Assembly (NCBI RefSeq): GCF_023502145.1
Contig: NZ_JAMFLI010000004.1
Location: 1 to 64,000, forward strand
Source of the DNA: Craterilacuibacter sp. RT1T
GTDB taxonomy: Bacteria > Pseudomonadota > Gammaproteobacteria > Burkholderiales > Chromobacteriaceae
Reading direction: 5' to 3'
Length of the DNA: 64,000 nt
The notes beneath the pieces were generated by a model. It did no database searches. It saw nothing but the letters and a program-made list of their open reading frames with translations, and was not told where the DNA came from. Below are positions 18,688 to 27,836 of the stretch, piece after piece (position 1 is the stretch's first letter; each line of letters starts with the position of its first letter). A program made the translations under genes and the position numbers.

Positions 18688-19385
18688 TGCACTTCCTCCA
18701 TCGCCAGCGTATGCGCGCGCATACCGGGTTTAAGCAAACGCCACGCGGGTGCCAGTAGCAACACCCCCAGCAACAGCCATTGCAAGGCATAGGCAAAATG
18801 GCGCTGCGGATCGAATGCTGGCTTGAATGGCGAAGCCAGCAAACCGGCTAGCGGGACTTCCAGCACCACCACACCGGCACGCAGGCTGGTGCCATAACGG
18901 GACACCAACACCTCGCGCGAAGGCGCATCGACCACGCCCTGATGCCCCAAACGCGCACCGGACAGGGTCAGCAGCTGTGGCCATGGCTGCCAGCGCCCGT
19001 TGCCATACACATGCTGCGGCAGCACCGGCAAGCGACCGTCAGGCGCGACGCGTCCCGCATCCACCATCACCATGCTGCCATCGCTCAGACTCACTGGCAG
19101 CCATACGCGGTAGTCCGGCCGCCCGCCCAGACCCGTGCCCTGCCATAGCAACACATCGCCCACCACCCGCCCTTCGACCCGAACCCGGCGCCTGTCCGCT
19201 GTCGCCAGCGGATCCGCCGTCGTCATGGCCTGCGGCGACTGCAAGGCCGCCGCCTCGACCGCAGCCAGCTCGGCACTGCGCGTGATGCCGCGCTGCCACT
19301 GCCACAGGCTAAGCACAAACGGCAGCAGACAGCAGCCGATAATGACACTAGTCTTCAAAGACAGACTGTTGAGCGCAAATCTCAT
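18684..19385 (-). CDS. SURF1-family cytochrome oxidase assembly protein
   Basis: This 233-residue protein has an N-terminal helix with GCCLLPFVLSLWQWQRG, a periplasmic domain carrying RVEGRVV and GYRVWLPV-like segments (PDYRVWLPVSLSDGS), and a C-terminal helix (HFAYALQWLLLGVLLL). SURF1 assists heme a insertion into subunit I. The ATG at 19385 is chosen because a longer reading frame would overlap the opposite DUF2909 gene and lacks conserved sequence. The start codon shares a CATG palindrome with that gene. Confidence 0.9.
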   Translation of the reverse strand: MRFALNSLSLKTSVIIGCCLLPFVLSLWQWQRGITRSAELAAVEAAALQSPQAMTTADPLATADRRRVRVEGRVVGDVLLWQGTGLGGRPDYRVWLPVSLSDGSMVMVDAGRVAPDGRLPVLPQHVYGNGRWQPWPQLLTLSGARLGHQGVVDAPSREVLVSRYGTSLRAGVVVLEVPLAGLLASPFKPAFDPQRHFAYALQWLLLGVLLLAPAWRLLKPGMRAHTLAMEEVQ

Positions 19386-19575
19386 GAAAACCCTTATCCT
19401 CCTGGCCTTGCTGGCCATTGTGCTGGCGCTGTTTTCCGCGCTGTTTGGCCTGCTGCGCCCTGGGGCTGAGCGAACCCGTACGGTACGCGCCCTCACCTTG
19501 CGCATTGCGCTATCCATCGGCCTGTTTTTGCTACTCATCGCCTCGCGTCTGCTCGGCGTCTGGGGCAGCCATTAG
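19384..19575 (+). CDS. DUF2909 twin-transmembrane protein
   Basis: This 63-residue protein has two transmembrane helices separated by a short loop with GLLRPGAERTRT. The family is a conserved neighbour of cytochrome oxidase genes in beta- and gammaproteobacteria and is of unknown function. It is the only plus-strand gene in the oxidase region. Its ATG overlaps the divergent SURF1 start in a shared CATG, leaving essentially no intergenic space. It converges on ctaE with a ten-base gap. Confidence 0.8.
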   Translation: MKTLILLALLAIVLALFSALFGLLRPGAERTRTVRALTLRIALSIGLFLLLIASRLLGVWGSH

Positions 19576-19585
19576 CCCGCCCTGA

Positions 19586-20470
19586 TCACAGCCAATACAC
19601 AAAGACAAACAGCAGCAGCCACACCACATCGACAAAGTGCCAGTACCAGGCGGCCGCTTCGAAGGCAAAGTGGTTGTGCTCGCTAAAATGGCCGCGCAAT
19701 ACGCGCACCCAGATCACCGCCAGAATCAGCGTCCCGACCAGCACATGCATGCCGTGAAAGCCGGTCATCATGTAGAAAGTCATGCCATAAGCGCCGGAAG
19801 CAAAGGACAGCCCCAGCTCGCTCAGGGCATGGTGGTATTCATAGGCTTGCAGGCTGAGAAACAACATGCCCAGCAGCACGGTGATGCCCAGCCCCCAGGC
19901 TAGCTGGCTACGCTTGCCTTCGATCATGCCCCAGTGCGCCCAGGTCAGCGTGCCACCCGAACTCAACAAAATGGCGGTGTTGATGGCCGGCAAGCCCCAT
20001 GCACCCATCGCCTGATAAACGGCATCGATGCCGGGTGCGGTCTGCAAGGGCCAGGCCGGGTTGAAATCGGGCCATAGCAATTTGTGCGTCTCGTCCCCCA
20101 GTTCGGGCAGGGCAATCACACGCACGTAGTAGAGCGCACCAAAGAAGGCGGCAAAAAACATGACTTCGGAAAAAATGAACCAGCCCATGCCCCAGCGGAA
20201 CGACATGTCTTCGCGCGCGCGATAGCTGCCGGCACGGCTCTCGCGTATCACGTCGCGAAACCAGCCCACCAGCATCCACACCAGAATGGCAACCCCGGCC
20301 CCCAGCGATAAGGGCCCCAGCAACATGCCGTTTAGCGCAAAGGCCGCCCCCAGCCCGATACAGAACAAGGCCACCGCGCCGATGAGCGGCCAGCGCGATG
20401 GTGGCGGAACAAAATAGCGTGTTTGCTGTGCGGCCGATTCCTCGCCTGCCGCTGTGCCATGTCCTTGCAT
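19586..20470 (-). CDS. ctaE: Cytochrome c oxidase subunit III
   Basis: This 294-residue, seven-helix subunit III carries YFVPPPSRWPL near the N-terminus, GWFIFSEVMFFAAFFGALYY and the closing HFVDVVWLLLFVFVYWL. The start at 20470 is preferred because a GGGAGG lies six bases upstream; an ATG 18 bases earlier lacks a ribosome binding site. It follows the DUF2970 gene by one base. Confidence 0.96.
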   Translation of the reverse strand: MQGHGTAAGEESAAQQTRYFVPPPSRWPLIGAVALFCIGLGAAFALNGMLLGPLSLGAGVAILVWMLVGWFRDVIRESRAGSYRAREDMSFRWGMGWFIFSEVMFFAAFFGALYYVRVIALPELGDETHKLLWPDFNPAWPLQTAPGIDAVYQAMGAWGLPAINTAILLSSGGTLTWAHWGMIEGKRSQLAWGLGITVLLGMLFLSLQAYEYHHALSELGLSFASGAYGMTFYMMTGFHGMHVLVGTLILAVIWVRVLRGHFSEHNHFAFEAAAWYWHFVDVVWLLLFVFVYWL

Positions 20471-20471
20471 C

Positions 20472-20660
20472 TCAGCCTCCCGCGCCATGTATCACCCGGC
20501 GCACAACCCACAGTAAAAATACGATCAACAGCAGCGCCAACAATAAGGCGGCGGCAATGATTTCATACGCTTTCAAGCGCCGGTCAGACTCGGCCGCCTG
20601 CCTTTTTCTCACCCCGCCAAAGGCCGACAGCACCGCCACGAGTGCGGCCCACAACCTCAT
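20472..20660 (-). CDS. DUF2970 small membrane protein
   Basis: This 62-residue protein has an N-terminal segment (AVLSAFGGVRKR) and one C-terminal transmembrane helix. This matches the DUF2970 family that sits between ctaG and the subunit III gene in betaproteobacterial oxidase operons. Its start overlaps the ctaG stop (ATGA). The role is unknown, perhaps a small assembly or accessory subunit. Confidence 0.75.
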   Translation of the reverse strand: MRLWAALVAVLSAFGGVRKRQAAESDRRLKAYEIIAAALLLALLLIVFLLWVVRRVIHGAGG

Positions 20661-21184
20661 GGCGCCACCTTGCCCGGCACATCGAACACGGTGTAGGCCA
20701 GCGTCAACTCGCTCAGCTCGGCCGGCAAATCACGCGACACCACGAACACCACCGGAAAGCGCCGCGTCTCGCCCGGCGCAAAAGCCTGCTCCTTGAAACA
20801 AAAGCAATCGAGCTTGTGCACATAAGGCCCCGCAGCGGCCGGCAGATAACGCGGAATGGCCTGGCCGACCACGCGCCGCGTGCTGGCATTGGTGATTTCG
20901 TAGTCGACGCGGACAAACTCGCCGGTACGCGCCATCACGCTACGCACGAGCGGCTTGACCTGCCACGGCAAACCCGCCTGGACATTGGCATCGAATACCA
21001 GCCTGACCGGCACGCCCGGCGTGATGCTGCTGGCGGCTGCCGGCGCCTCATCGGCCTTGACCACGCGGTTGATGCCGGTGACTTCGCAGATCACCCGGTA
21101 CATGGGAATCAGCGCCCAGGCAAAGCCGAACATCAGACAGGCAATCAGCAGCAGCTTTTTCAACAGGATGCGGTTGTCGTGCAT
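20657..21184 (-). CDS. ctaG: Cytochrome c oxidase assembly protein CtaG (Cox11)
   Basis: This 175-residue protein has an N-terminal transmembrane helix (LLLIACLMFGFAWALIPMYRVICEVTG) and the copper-binding CFCF motif in KLDCFCFKEQAF. It delivers copper to the CuB site of subunit I. The ATG at 21184 has a GAGGG about eight bases upstream and is preferred over a TTG five codons earlier that overlaps the ctaD stop. Confidence 0.95.
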   Translation of the reverse strand: MHDNRILLKKLLLIACLMFGFAWALIPMYRVICEVTGINRVVKADEAPAAASSITPGVPVRLVFDANVQAGLPWQVKPLVRSVMARTGEFVRVDYEITNASTRRVVGQAIPRYLPAAAGPYVHKLDCFCFKEQAFAPGETRRFPVVFVVSRDLPAELSELTLAYTVFDVPGKVAP

Positions 21185-21195
21185 GGCCCTCACCC

Positions 21196-22827
21196 TCAAT
21201 GGTGCTCGCCGCCCTTCATCTCAAGAATCACGCCGTTGTCGCCCACCTTGAGCTGCGGCGCGACCACAAAGCTGTGATACGGCGCCGGCGTGGCAATCGC
21301 CCACTCCAGCGTATTGGCGCCTTCCCATGGCTTTTGCGCTGCCTCCTTACCATGGCGGATGGAGCGCACCATGTTGTAAAAGAAGATCAGCTGGCCGAAG
21401 CCGAACATAAAGGCACCGACGCTGGCGATGGCGTTAAAGTCGGTGAACTGCAGGGCGTAATCGGGGATGCGGCGCGGCATGCCGGCCAGACCGAGAAAGT
21501 GCATCGGGAAGAAGGTGATGTTGAACCACAAGAGCGACCACCAGAAATGCAGCTGGCCCAACTTCTCCGAATACATCTTGCCGGTCATCTTGGGGAACCA
21601 GTAATAAACGGCGGAAAACAGGCTGAACAGCGCTCCGGCCACCAGTACATAGTGGAAATGCGCCACCACGTAATACGTGTCCTGCAACTGGATATCGACC
21701 GCCGCCACCGACAGGATCACGCCGGACAGGCCGCCTATGGTGAACAGCATCACGAAACCGATGGCAAACAGCATCGGCGTTTCAAAGGTCATCGCCCCTT
21801 CCCACATGGTGGCCACCCAGTTGAACACCTTTACCCCGGTCGGCACCGCAATCAGCATGGTCGCGTACATAAAGAACAGCTGGGCGGTGGCCGGCATGCC
21901 GGTGGTGAACATATGGTGTGCCCACACCATAAAGCTGAGGATGGCAATGCTGGAAGTGGCATACACCATGGAGGTGTAGCCGAACAAGGGCTTGCGGGCG
22001 AAGGTCGGAATCACCTGGCTGACGATGCCGAACGCTGGCAGCGCCATGATATAAACCTCGGGGTGGCCGAAGAACCAGAAGATATGCTGGTACATCACCG
22101 GGTCGCCGCCGCCGGCGGCATTGAAAAAGTGGGTACCGAAATGGCGGTCGGTCAGCACCATGGTCACCACCCCGGCCAGCACCGGCATCACGGCGATGAT
22201 CAGATAGGCCGTGATCAGGCTGGCCCAGGCAAACATCGGCATCTTCATCAGCGTCATGCCCGGCGCGCGCAGGTTCAATACCGTCACCACAATATTGATC
22301 GCGCCCATAATCGAACTCACCCCGAGAATATGGATGGCGAAAATGGTCAGGTCGGTGCCCATGCCGCCCTGAGTGGACAAGGGGGCGTACAGCGTCCAGC
22401 CGGCTGCGGCCGCACCACCGGGTACCCAGAACGAGATCATCAGCAACAGTGCCGCTGGCGGCAACAGCCAGAAACTCCAGTTATTCATGCGCGCAAATGC
22501 CATGTCCGGCGCGCCTATCATCAAGGGCAGCATCCAGTTGGCCAGGCCGGTGAAGGCCGGCATGATGGCACCGAACACCATCACCAGACCGTGCAGGGTG
22601 GTGAGCTGGTTAAAAAGTTCGGGCTGCCAGAACTGCAGCCCCGGACTGAACAGCTCGGCGCGTATGCCCAGTGCCATCACTCCGCCGGAGATAAACATGG
22701 CGAAGGAAAACCACAGATACAGCGTGCCGATATCCTTGTGGTTGGTGGCGAACAGCCAGCGGGCAAGACCGCGCGGCTTGTCGTGCTGGATATGGGAGGC
22801 GACCTGGGCGCCATCGGCGATATTCAT
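21196..22827 (-). CDS. ctaD: Cytochrome c oxidase subunit I
   Basis: This 543-residue heme-copper oxidase core has twelve predicted helices. WFFGHPEVYIMALPAFG contains the CuB His and the His-Tyr pair. HHMFTTG and the HFHYVLVAGA heme-ligand region are also present. It reduces oxygen to water while pumping protons. A strong AAGGAGG precedes the ATG. It follows ctaC by nine bases. Confidence 0.98.
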   Translation of the reverse strand: MNIADGAQVASHIQHDKPRGLARWLFATNHKDIGTLYLWFSFAMFISGGVMALGIRAELFSPGLQFWQPELFNQLTTLHGLVMVFGAIMPAFTGLANWMLPLMIGAPDMAFARMNNWSFWLLPPAALLLMISFWVPGGAAAAGWTLYAPLSTQGGMGTDLTIFAIHILGVSSIMGAINIVVTVLNLRAPGMTLMKMPMFAWASLITAYLIIAVMPVLAGVVTMVLTDRHFGTHFFNAAGGGDPVMYQHIFWFFGHPEVYIMALPAFGIVSQVIPTFARKPLFGYTSMVYATSSIAILSFMVWAHHMFTTGMPATAQLFFMYATMLIAVPTGVKVFNWVATMWEGAMTFETPMLFAIGFVMLFTIGGLSGVILSVAAVDIQLQDTYYVVAHFHYVLVAGALFSLFSAVYYWFPKMTGKMYSEKLGQLHFWWSLLWFNITFFPMHFLGLAGMPRRIPDYALQFTDFNAIASVGAFMFGFGQLIFFYNMVRSIRHGKEAAQKPWEGANTLEWAIATPAPYHSFVVAPQLKVGDNGVILEMKGGEHH

Positions 22828-22836
22828 ACTGCCTCC

Positions 22837-23949
22837 TTAAACCTTGCCGCCGCGCGCGGCCTTGATATCTTTGGGCTGAACCGCATCGCCGGTGTTATTG
22901 CCCCAGGCATTGCGCTCGTAGCTGATGACCGCCGCAATCTCGGTATCGGACAACTGCTTGCCCCAGGCCGCCATCGCCGCATTTTTCTTGCTGCCGTTCA
23001 GCACGATATCGATATGGCCGGCCTTGTCCGTGGTTGCCATCTTGGAGCCGGCCAGCGCCGGGAAGGTACCGGGCACACCGCTGCCGTTTGCCTGATGGCA
23101 AGCGACACAGTTCTGCTGGTAAACCTTCTCGCCGCGCGCCATCAGGTCAGGCAGGGTCCAGACCTTGTTCGGGTCTTCCGCCTTGGCCGCAGCCGCTACT
23201 TTTTTCGCCGCCAGCCACTGCTGGTAGTCTTCCGGGCTACGCGCATCGACCACAATGGGCATAAAGCCATGATCTTTGCCGCACAATTCGGCACACTGGC
23301 CACGGTAAACACCGGGCTTGTCTACCTTGAACCAGGTATCGCGCACATAGCCCGGGATCGCATCCTGCTTCACCCCCAGCGCCGGCACCCACCATGAATG
23401 GATCACATCATTGGCAGTCAGCAGCAGCCTGACTTTCTTGCCGGTCGGCACCACCAGCGGCTCGTCGACTTCCAGCAAATACGGCCCGCCAGCAGTTTTG
23501 AGCGTGCCGTCGCGCGGCGTCGTCAGATGGCTCATAAAAGCCACGCCATCATCCAGATAGTCGTACTGCCACTTCCACTGGTAGCCGGTCACCTTGACCG
23601 TCATGTCTTCGCCGCGCGTGCTTTTTTGCGCCAGAATGGCTTGCGTGGCCGGCCATGCCATGCCGACCAGAATCAGCAAGGGAATGGCCGTCCAGATAAT
23701 CTCGACCGTGGTGTTTTCGTGAAATTGCTTGGCGCTGCGCCCCGCCGATTTGCGGTGGCGGATGATGGCGTAAAACATCACGCTAAAGACGATGACGACG
23801 ATGGCGACCGTGATATACAGCAGCAGTGTATGCAGATCGTAAATGCTGCGCGCCACGCTGGTTACCGGCGGCTGCAAGTTAAGCTCGGCCGCCAGCACCA
23901 CGCCCGGCGACAGCGCAGACACGATCAAGGCTAGGCGCAATGGCAGCAT
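22837..23949 (-). CDS. ctaC: Cytochrome c oxidase subunit II with fused cytochrome c domain
   Basis: The 370-residue protein has a signal peptide, two membrane helices (about 40-62 and 83-105) and a CuA cupredoxin domain with ligands at His184, Cys219, Cys223, His227 and Met230. It also has a C-terminal cytochrome c domain with CVACH at residues 281-285. This fusion marks a caa3-type oxidase, in which the subunit itself carries a heme c. It is the first gene of the oxidase operon. Confidence 0.97.
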   Translation of the reverse strand: MLPLRLALIVSALSPGVVLAAELNLQPPVTSVARSIYDLHTLLLYITVAIVVIVFSVMFYAIIRHRKSAGRSAKQFHENTTVEIIWTAIPLLILVGMAWPATQAILAQKSTRGEDMTVKVTGYQWKWQYDYLDDGVAFMSHLTTPRDGTLKTAGGPYLLEVDEPLVVPTGKKVRLLLTANDVIHSWWVPALGVKQDAIPGYVRDTWFKVDKPGVYRGQCAELCGKDHGFMPIVVDARSPEDYQQWLAAKKVAAAAKAEDPNKVWTLPDLMARGEKVYQQNCVACHQANGSGVPGTFPALAGSKMATTDKAGHIDIVLNGSKKNAAMAAWGKQLSDTEIAAVISYERNAWGNNTGDAVQPKDIKAARGGKV

Positions 23950-24149
23950 GATGTCCCCTCAGCATAAACCCTGGCCCAATCAGGCCTAATGGATGCAAAC
24001 ACAACCCTTAAAATGACGGTTGATTCACTGATGCTAGGACAGAATCCGGTGTGCGCAAGAATTACCGATGTTGCATTGCGCTTAACATAAAATGGAATGG
24101 TAGCCACTCTGTTCAGGGGTGGCGCATTCATCCTGCCATGGAGTTCAAA

Positions 24150-24467
24150 ATGAAAAAAACCTCACGCCTGACCAGCCTGCTACTGGCCACCCTGCTGCTA
24201 TCCGCCTGCCAGACCATGATGGCGCCAACCGTACGCAATAATGTTGCCGCCTACGGCACGCAATGGTTTGCCGATGCCGGCCACCCGCTGGCCGGTCCGC
24301 TGGCGTGCGAAAATGCAGGCAATACCAATACGCTGGTTTGTCAGGGCACCACCGCCAGCGGTAAAGCCGCCACCATGAGCGGCGTCATTCCCTCGGCTGA
24401 AAATGCCGGCGCCCCCTTCATCGGTACCGTCGGTGGCAACCGCGTATTTACCGCCAATATGCCCTGA
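24150..24467 (+). CDS. Small predicted lipoprotein, unknown function
   Basis: This 105-residue protein has a lipoprotein signal (LLATLLLSACQ, lipobox Cys at residue 19) and a short secreted domain with two further cysteines that could form a disulfide. I do not recognise a family. The start at 24150 is chosen because GGAG lies seven bases upstream; earlier in-frame starts give an atypical N-terminus. The gene stands alone, divergent from ctaC, with a terminator after it. Confidence 0.7.
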   Translation: MKKTSRLTSLLLATLLLSACQTMMAPTVRNNVAAYGTQWFADAGHPLAGPLACENAGNTNTLVCQGTTASGKAATMSGVIPSAENAGAPFIGTVGGNRVFTANMP

Positions 24468-24482
24468 GTCCCGGCCATAGAC

Positions 24483-24514
24483 GCAAAAAAGGCACCACGA
24501 GGTGCCTTTTTTGC
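24483..24514. terminator. Bidirectional rho-independent terminator
   Basis: A perfect 14-bp stem (GCAAAAAAGGCACC at 24483-24496 and its complement at 24501-24514) has a 4-base loop. A runs on one side and T runs on the other serve both the lipoprotein gene (plus) and dcuA (minus). Confidence 0.92.
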
Positions 24515-24529
24515 TTGATAGCCGCGCGC

Positions 24530-25828
24530 TTACAGCACCAGCCCACCCAGCAAGAAGCCGAACAATACCGACAGGCTGATGGCCAACACACCCGGAATAA
24601 TAAACGGATGGTTGAATACGGCCTTGCCGATACGGGTCGAGCCGGTTTCATCCATCTCCACCGCGGCCAGCAGCGTAGGGTAAGTCGGCAGCACAAACAG
24701 GGCCGACACCGCCGCAAACGAGGCAATCACCGTCAGCGGGCTGACCCCCAGCAACAAGGCGGCAGGCAGCAAGGCCTTGGCCGTGGCGGCTTGCGAATAA
24801 AGCAGCATGGAGGCAAAAAACAGCACCACGGCCAGCATCCACGGATAGCTGTCGAGCAAGGTGCTGGCGGTTTCCTTGATGCCGTCGATATGGGCGGCAA
24901 CAAAGGTGTCCCCCAACCAGGCCACCCCCATGACACAGACACAGGCCGACATGCCGGACTTGAAGGTCGCTGCATTCAATACCTTGCCGGTATCCACCTT
25001 GCACAACAGGGTAATCACGGTTGCTGCCGACAGCATGATCGCCATAATCGCGTCGTTACGCGGCATCACCGGCTTTTCAATCAGGCCCACGGTCGGCGAA
25101 ATGGCGGTCGCGTACAGCATCACCGCCACGATGGCGATCAGGAATAACCCGACCGACAGCTTGGCATGCGGCAGAATTTCCAGCTTCTGCTCGCCGCGTA
25201 TCGTCACCTGCCCCTTGGCCAGACGCTCCTGATAGACCGGGTCATCCTTAAGCTCGCAACCCAGACGGTTGGCCACCACCGAGGTGAGCAATACCGCCGC
25301 CAGCGAAGTCGGTATCGTGATGGCCAGCAGCTGCAAATAGCCCACGCCCAGCGGCTCGAGAATGCCGGAGACAAAAATCACCGCAGCAGAAATAGGCGAG
25401 GCGGTAATCGCAATCTGCGAAGACACCACCGAAATGGACAATGGGCGTGACGGCCGTATGCCTTGCTCCTTCGCCACTTCGGCAATCACCGGCAAGGTGG
25501 AAAACGCGGTGTGGCCGGTGCCGGCCATCAGCGTCATAAAGTAGGTCACCACAGGCGCAAGGTAAGTGATGTACTTCGGATGTTTGCGCAGCAGCCTTTC
25601 CGCCTGTCCCACCAGATAATCCATCCCGCCGGCGACCTGCATGGCGCCAATGGCGGCAATCACCGACATGATGATCAGAATCACATCCCATGGGATATTC
25701 CCCGGCGCCACCCCCAGCACGGCCAGAGCCACCACCCCCAGCCCGCCGGCAAAACCAATGCCTATCCCGCCCAGTCTGGCACCCAAAAAGATGGCACCCA
25801 GCACAATTGCTAATTCTAGCCCTATCAT
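24530..25828 (-). CDS. dcuA: Anaerobic C4-dicarboxylate transporter DcuA
   Basis: This 432-residue membrane protein closely follows E. coli DcuA, which has 433 residues. Shared stretches include IFLGARLGGIGIGFAGGLGV, VIAEVAKEQGI, AQIAITASPISAAV-like sequence and SQAATAKAL. It exchanges or takes up aspartate, fumarate, malate and succinate. The start at 25828 has GGGAAG upstream. An in-frame extension of 13 codons lacks conservation. The gene is monocistronic here. Confidence 0.93.
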   Translation of the reverse strand: MIGLELAIVLGAIFLGARLGGIGIGFAGGLGVVALAVLGVAPGNIPWDVILIIMSVIAAIGAMQVAGGMDYLVGQAERLLRKHPKYITYLAPVVTYFMTLMAGTGHTAFSTLPVIAEVAKEQGIRPSRPLSISVVSSQIAITASPISAAVIFVSGILEPLGVGYLQLLAITIPTSLAAVLLTSVVANRLGCELKDDPVYQERLAKGQVTIRGEQKLEILPHAKLSVGLFLIAIVAVMLYATAISPTVGLIEKPVMPRNDAIMAIMLSAATVITLLCKVDTGKVLNAATFKSGMSACVCVMGVAWLGDTFVAAHIDGIKETASTLLDSYPWMLAVVLFFASMLLYSQAATAKALLPAALLLGVSPLTVIASFAAVSALFVLPTYPTLLAAVEMDETGSTRIGKAVFNHPFIIPGVLAISLSVLFGFLLGGLVL

Positions 25829-25973
25829 TATTGACTTCCCTTTATTGCAAATAGAAACCACTTGCACCCGATAAATGCATTGCTTGCCATCCTATGGTAA
25901 TAGGCAGATTTTTTTTTGATTTGGCGCAGACAAGTAATGCTTTACGCATTGAAAAGGCAGGAAAAAGTAAAAT

Positions 25974-26000
25974 GGGCCTGCCGCACCATGCGGCAGACCC
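25974..26000 (-). terminator. Terminator of xpt
   Basis: A hairpin with CTGCCGC/GCGGCAG and GGG/CCC arms lies downstream of xpt. On the minus strand it is followed by CATTTTACTTTTT. Confidence 0.7.
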
Positions 26001-26043
26001 ATATCAAGCGCGTCAGGCACGCCCTCAGACGCGGGGATAAGAC

Positions 26044-26619
26044 TCAGGCAAACGCGATCTTGCCATCCGCAATGCTGCTCAGAATAGCCAGCGACTCGAC
26101 CCGTGTCACACCGGCTTCTTCTATCAGCTTGCGCCCGCTCTGGAAGCCCTTCTCGATCACGATACCCACCCCCACCACCTCGGCCTGAGCCTGATGCACG
26201 ATGTCGATCAGACCACAGGCCGCATGGCCGTTGGCCAGGAAGTCGTCCAGTACCAGCACGTTCTCGCCCGGCGCGAGATAACGACGCGAGACACGCACGC
26301 GATATGTCTTCTGCTTGGTAAACGAATACACATCACTCTCGTAGGCATCCTGATCCAGCGTCAGGCTCTCGGTCTTTTTGGCGAACACGACCGGTACATT
26401 GCCGAAATGACGTGCCGCCATCACGGCGACAGCAATCCCCGAGGCTTCAACCGTCAGGATTTTGTCGACCTTAACCCCGGCAAAGCGCCGGGCGAACTCG
26501 GCACCCATCGCATCCAGCAAAGCCACATCCAGCTGGTGATTAAGGAAATTGTCGACCTTGAGTACATAACCATCGAGCAGACGGCCGTCGCTGAGGATTT
26601 TATCTTTGAGTAGCTGCAT
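26044..26619 (-). CDS. xpt: Xanthine phosphoribosyltransferase Xpt
   Basis: This 191-residue type I phosphoribosyltransferase of the Gram-positive-style Xpt family begins [31 protein letters not shown]. The PRPP loop is [14 protein letters not shown]. It salvages xanthine to XMP. The ATG at 26619 gives the normal family length; the longer frame upstream is not conserved. No clear Shine-Dalgarno and no purine riboswitch were seen in the short leader. Confidence 0.92.
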   Translation of the reverse strand: MQLLKDKILSDGRLLDGYVLKVDNFLNHQLDVALLDAMGAEFARRFAGVKVDKILTVEASGIAVAVMAARHFGNVPVVFAKKTESLTLDQDAYESDVYSFTKQKTYRVRVSRRYLAPGENVLVLDDFLANGHAACGLIDIVHQAQAEVVGVGIVIEKGFQSGRKLIEEAGVTRVESLAILSSIADGKIAFA

Positions 26620-26797
26620 GGTGTGAAGGAGGCGGGTGCATGAAAATGCGCGCCATTGTAACACTGCACACGCATGCAATGTCAGAGCCATTACATATGC
26701 TAATGAAGAGTTCAATACGGTTACGACTCAAGCATCATCATCGGCTATTCAAATAATGGCAGGACAAATACAACCATTTAAACAATTTAAACACACG

Positions 26798-26826
26798 TTG
26801 ACTAAATAAAAATGACCGGCTAGATA
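26798..26826 (+). promoter_or_regulatory. Candidate sigma-70 promoter for the PEP-CTERM gene
   Basis: TTGACT at 26798-26803 and TAGATA at 26821-26826 are separated by 17 bases, with an A/T-rich stretch upstream. Downstream, 26835-26864 can form a small GGGGA/TCCCC hairpin in the leader. The -10 match is weak. Confidence 0.4.
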
Positions 26827-26903
26827 TTAGCAGCGGGGAGACCTGAAGAGGTGTTCATTCCCCCACACAGCATAAACCATAGAAACTGTAGCAGGAGAAA
26901 CCC

Positions 26904-27596
26904 ATGAAACATCTCTTTAGAGCTGGCGCAGCCGTCATGCTCTGCCTGCCCTTGGCAGCGCAGGCCAATATGACGCTGGATCTGAATCAGAGCAAGACCC
27001 CGCTCGCCAATGCTTCCATCACCCAAAATGCCGGCTGGAGCTGGCAGAATGTCGGAGCCGGCACCTTAAACGGTACGCTGGATGGCAAATCGTTCTCAAC
27101 CTACTGCGTCGAGCTGAACCAGCCGCTAAGCTGGAGCGCGCAAAAATATTCGCTGGCCAGCTTCTCGCCGGCCGATGGAGACATGCTCAACCGGCTATAT
27201 ACCGTCGCTAACCATAAGGTGACCGACCTGACCTCAGGCCTTGCCTTCCAGCTGGCAGTATGGGAAATCGTCAATGAAGCCAAAGACAATTTCCAGGTCA
27301 AGTATGCACCGGGAGCTTCCGGCCAGTTTGGTGCAGCCAATTTGTCCAGCACCCACCAATCGGCCTACCAGAGCGCCAACCAATGGCTGGCCGAGGCCAA
27401 GAGTCTGGATGCATCCAAAATCACCTGGTCCACCCAGAAGCTAACCAATGGCAATTACCAGGATTATGTGCTCGCCGCACAAGTTCCCGAACCGGAAACC
27501 TATGCCATGATGCTGGCCGGACTGGGACTGATGGCGGCTATCACGCGCCGCCGCAACAAAAATGCTGGCAAAAAAAGCGGCATTATTCTGAGCTAG
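26904..27596 (+). CDS. PEP-CTERM surface protein with probable Cys-Gln thioester domain
   Basis: The protein has 230 residues. A signal peptide probably ends after residue 21 (LPLAAQA). The C-terminus is a classic PEP-CTERM sorting signal: VPEP at 194-197, a hydrophobic helix and RRRNK. Such proteins are processed by exosortase and are usually tied to extracellular polysaccharide. The mature domain has TYCVEL (Cys68) and AFQLAVWEI (Gln116). These match the two motifs of thioester domains, in which Cys and Gln form an internal thioester able to bond covalently to surfaces. A good AGGAG precedes the ATG. The exosortase is not in the window. Confidence 0.85.
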   Translation: MKHLFRAGAAVMLCLPLAAQANMTLDLNQSKTPLANASITQNAGWSWQNVGAGTLNGTLDGKSFSTYCVELNQPLSWSAQKYSLASFSPADGDMLNRLYTVANHKVTDLTSGLAFQLAVWEIVNEAKDNFQVKYAPGASGQFGAANLSSTHQSAYQSANQWLAEAKSLDASKITWSTQKLTNGNYQDYVLAAQVPEPETYAMMLAGLGLMAAITRRRNKNAGKKSGIILS

Positions 27597-27612
27597 CACC
27601 ATTAACCGACGC

Positions 27613-27642
27613 GACAAAGCCGACCTCCTGGGTCGGTTTGTC
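27613..27642 (+). terminator. Probable terminator after the PEP-CTERM gene
   Basis: GACAAAGCCGACC at 27613-27625 pairs with GGTCGGTTTGTC at 27631-27642 with one bulge and a 5-base loop. It starts 17 bases after the stop. The rest of the gap to leuA (27643-27836) shows only weak hairpins. Confidence 0.6.
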
Positions 27643-27836
27643 TTGCGTCCGCGCCTTATGAGCCGGTGTGCTTGTGGGGCGGCCTTGTGGGCCTGGGGTT
27701 TCAATCAAAAGGGTGTAATGAAACCTTGTGGCTTGCCGCGCTAAACACCGTGTTATCCGAACTTGCAACGGGACGGAAAGGGTCGGGAACCCCACAGTGT
27801 CCGGCAACGGCGTACCGGATTAAAAAATCAGCAGAA

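Noticed and set aside
19386-19538. Longer SURF1 N-terminus
   Set aside because: It would read through the whole opposite DUF2909 gene and gives an unconserved basic sequence before the expected transmembrane start.
21199-23397. Very long plus-strand frame opposite ctaD and ctaC (732 codons)
   Set aside because: It is rich in His, Gln and Arg as expected from the complement of membrane-protein codons, and it lies antisense to two certain oxidase subunits.
26620-26716. Purine riboswitch before xpt
   Set aside because: The leader is short and lacks the three-way junction pattern of the known purine riboswitch.
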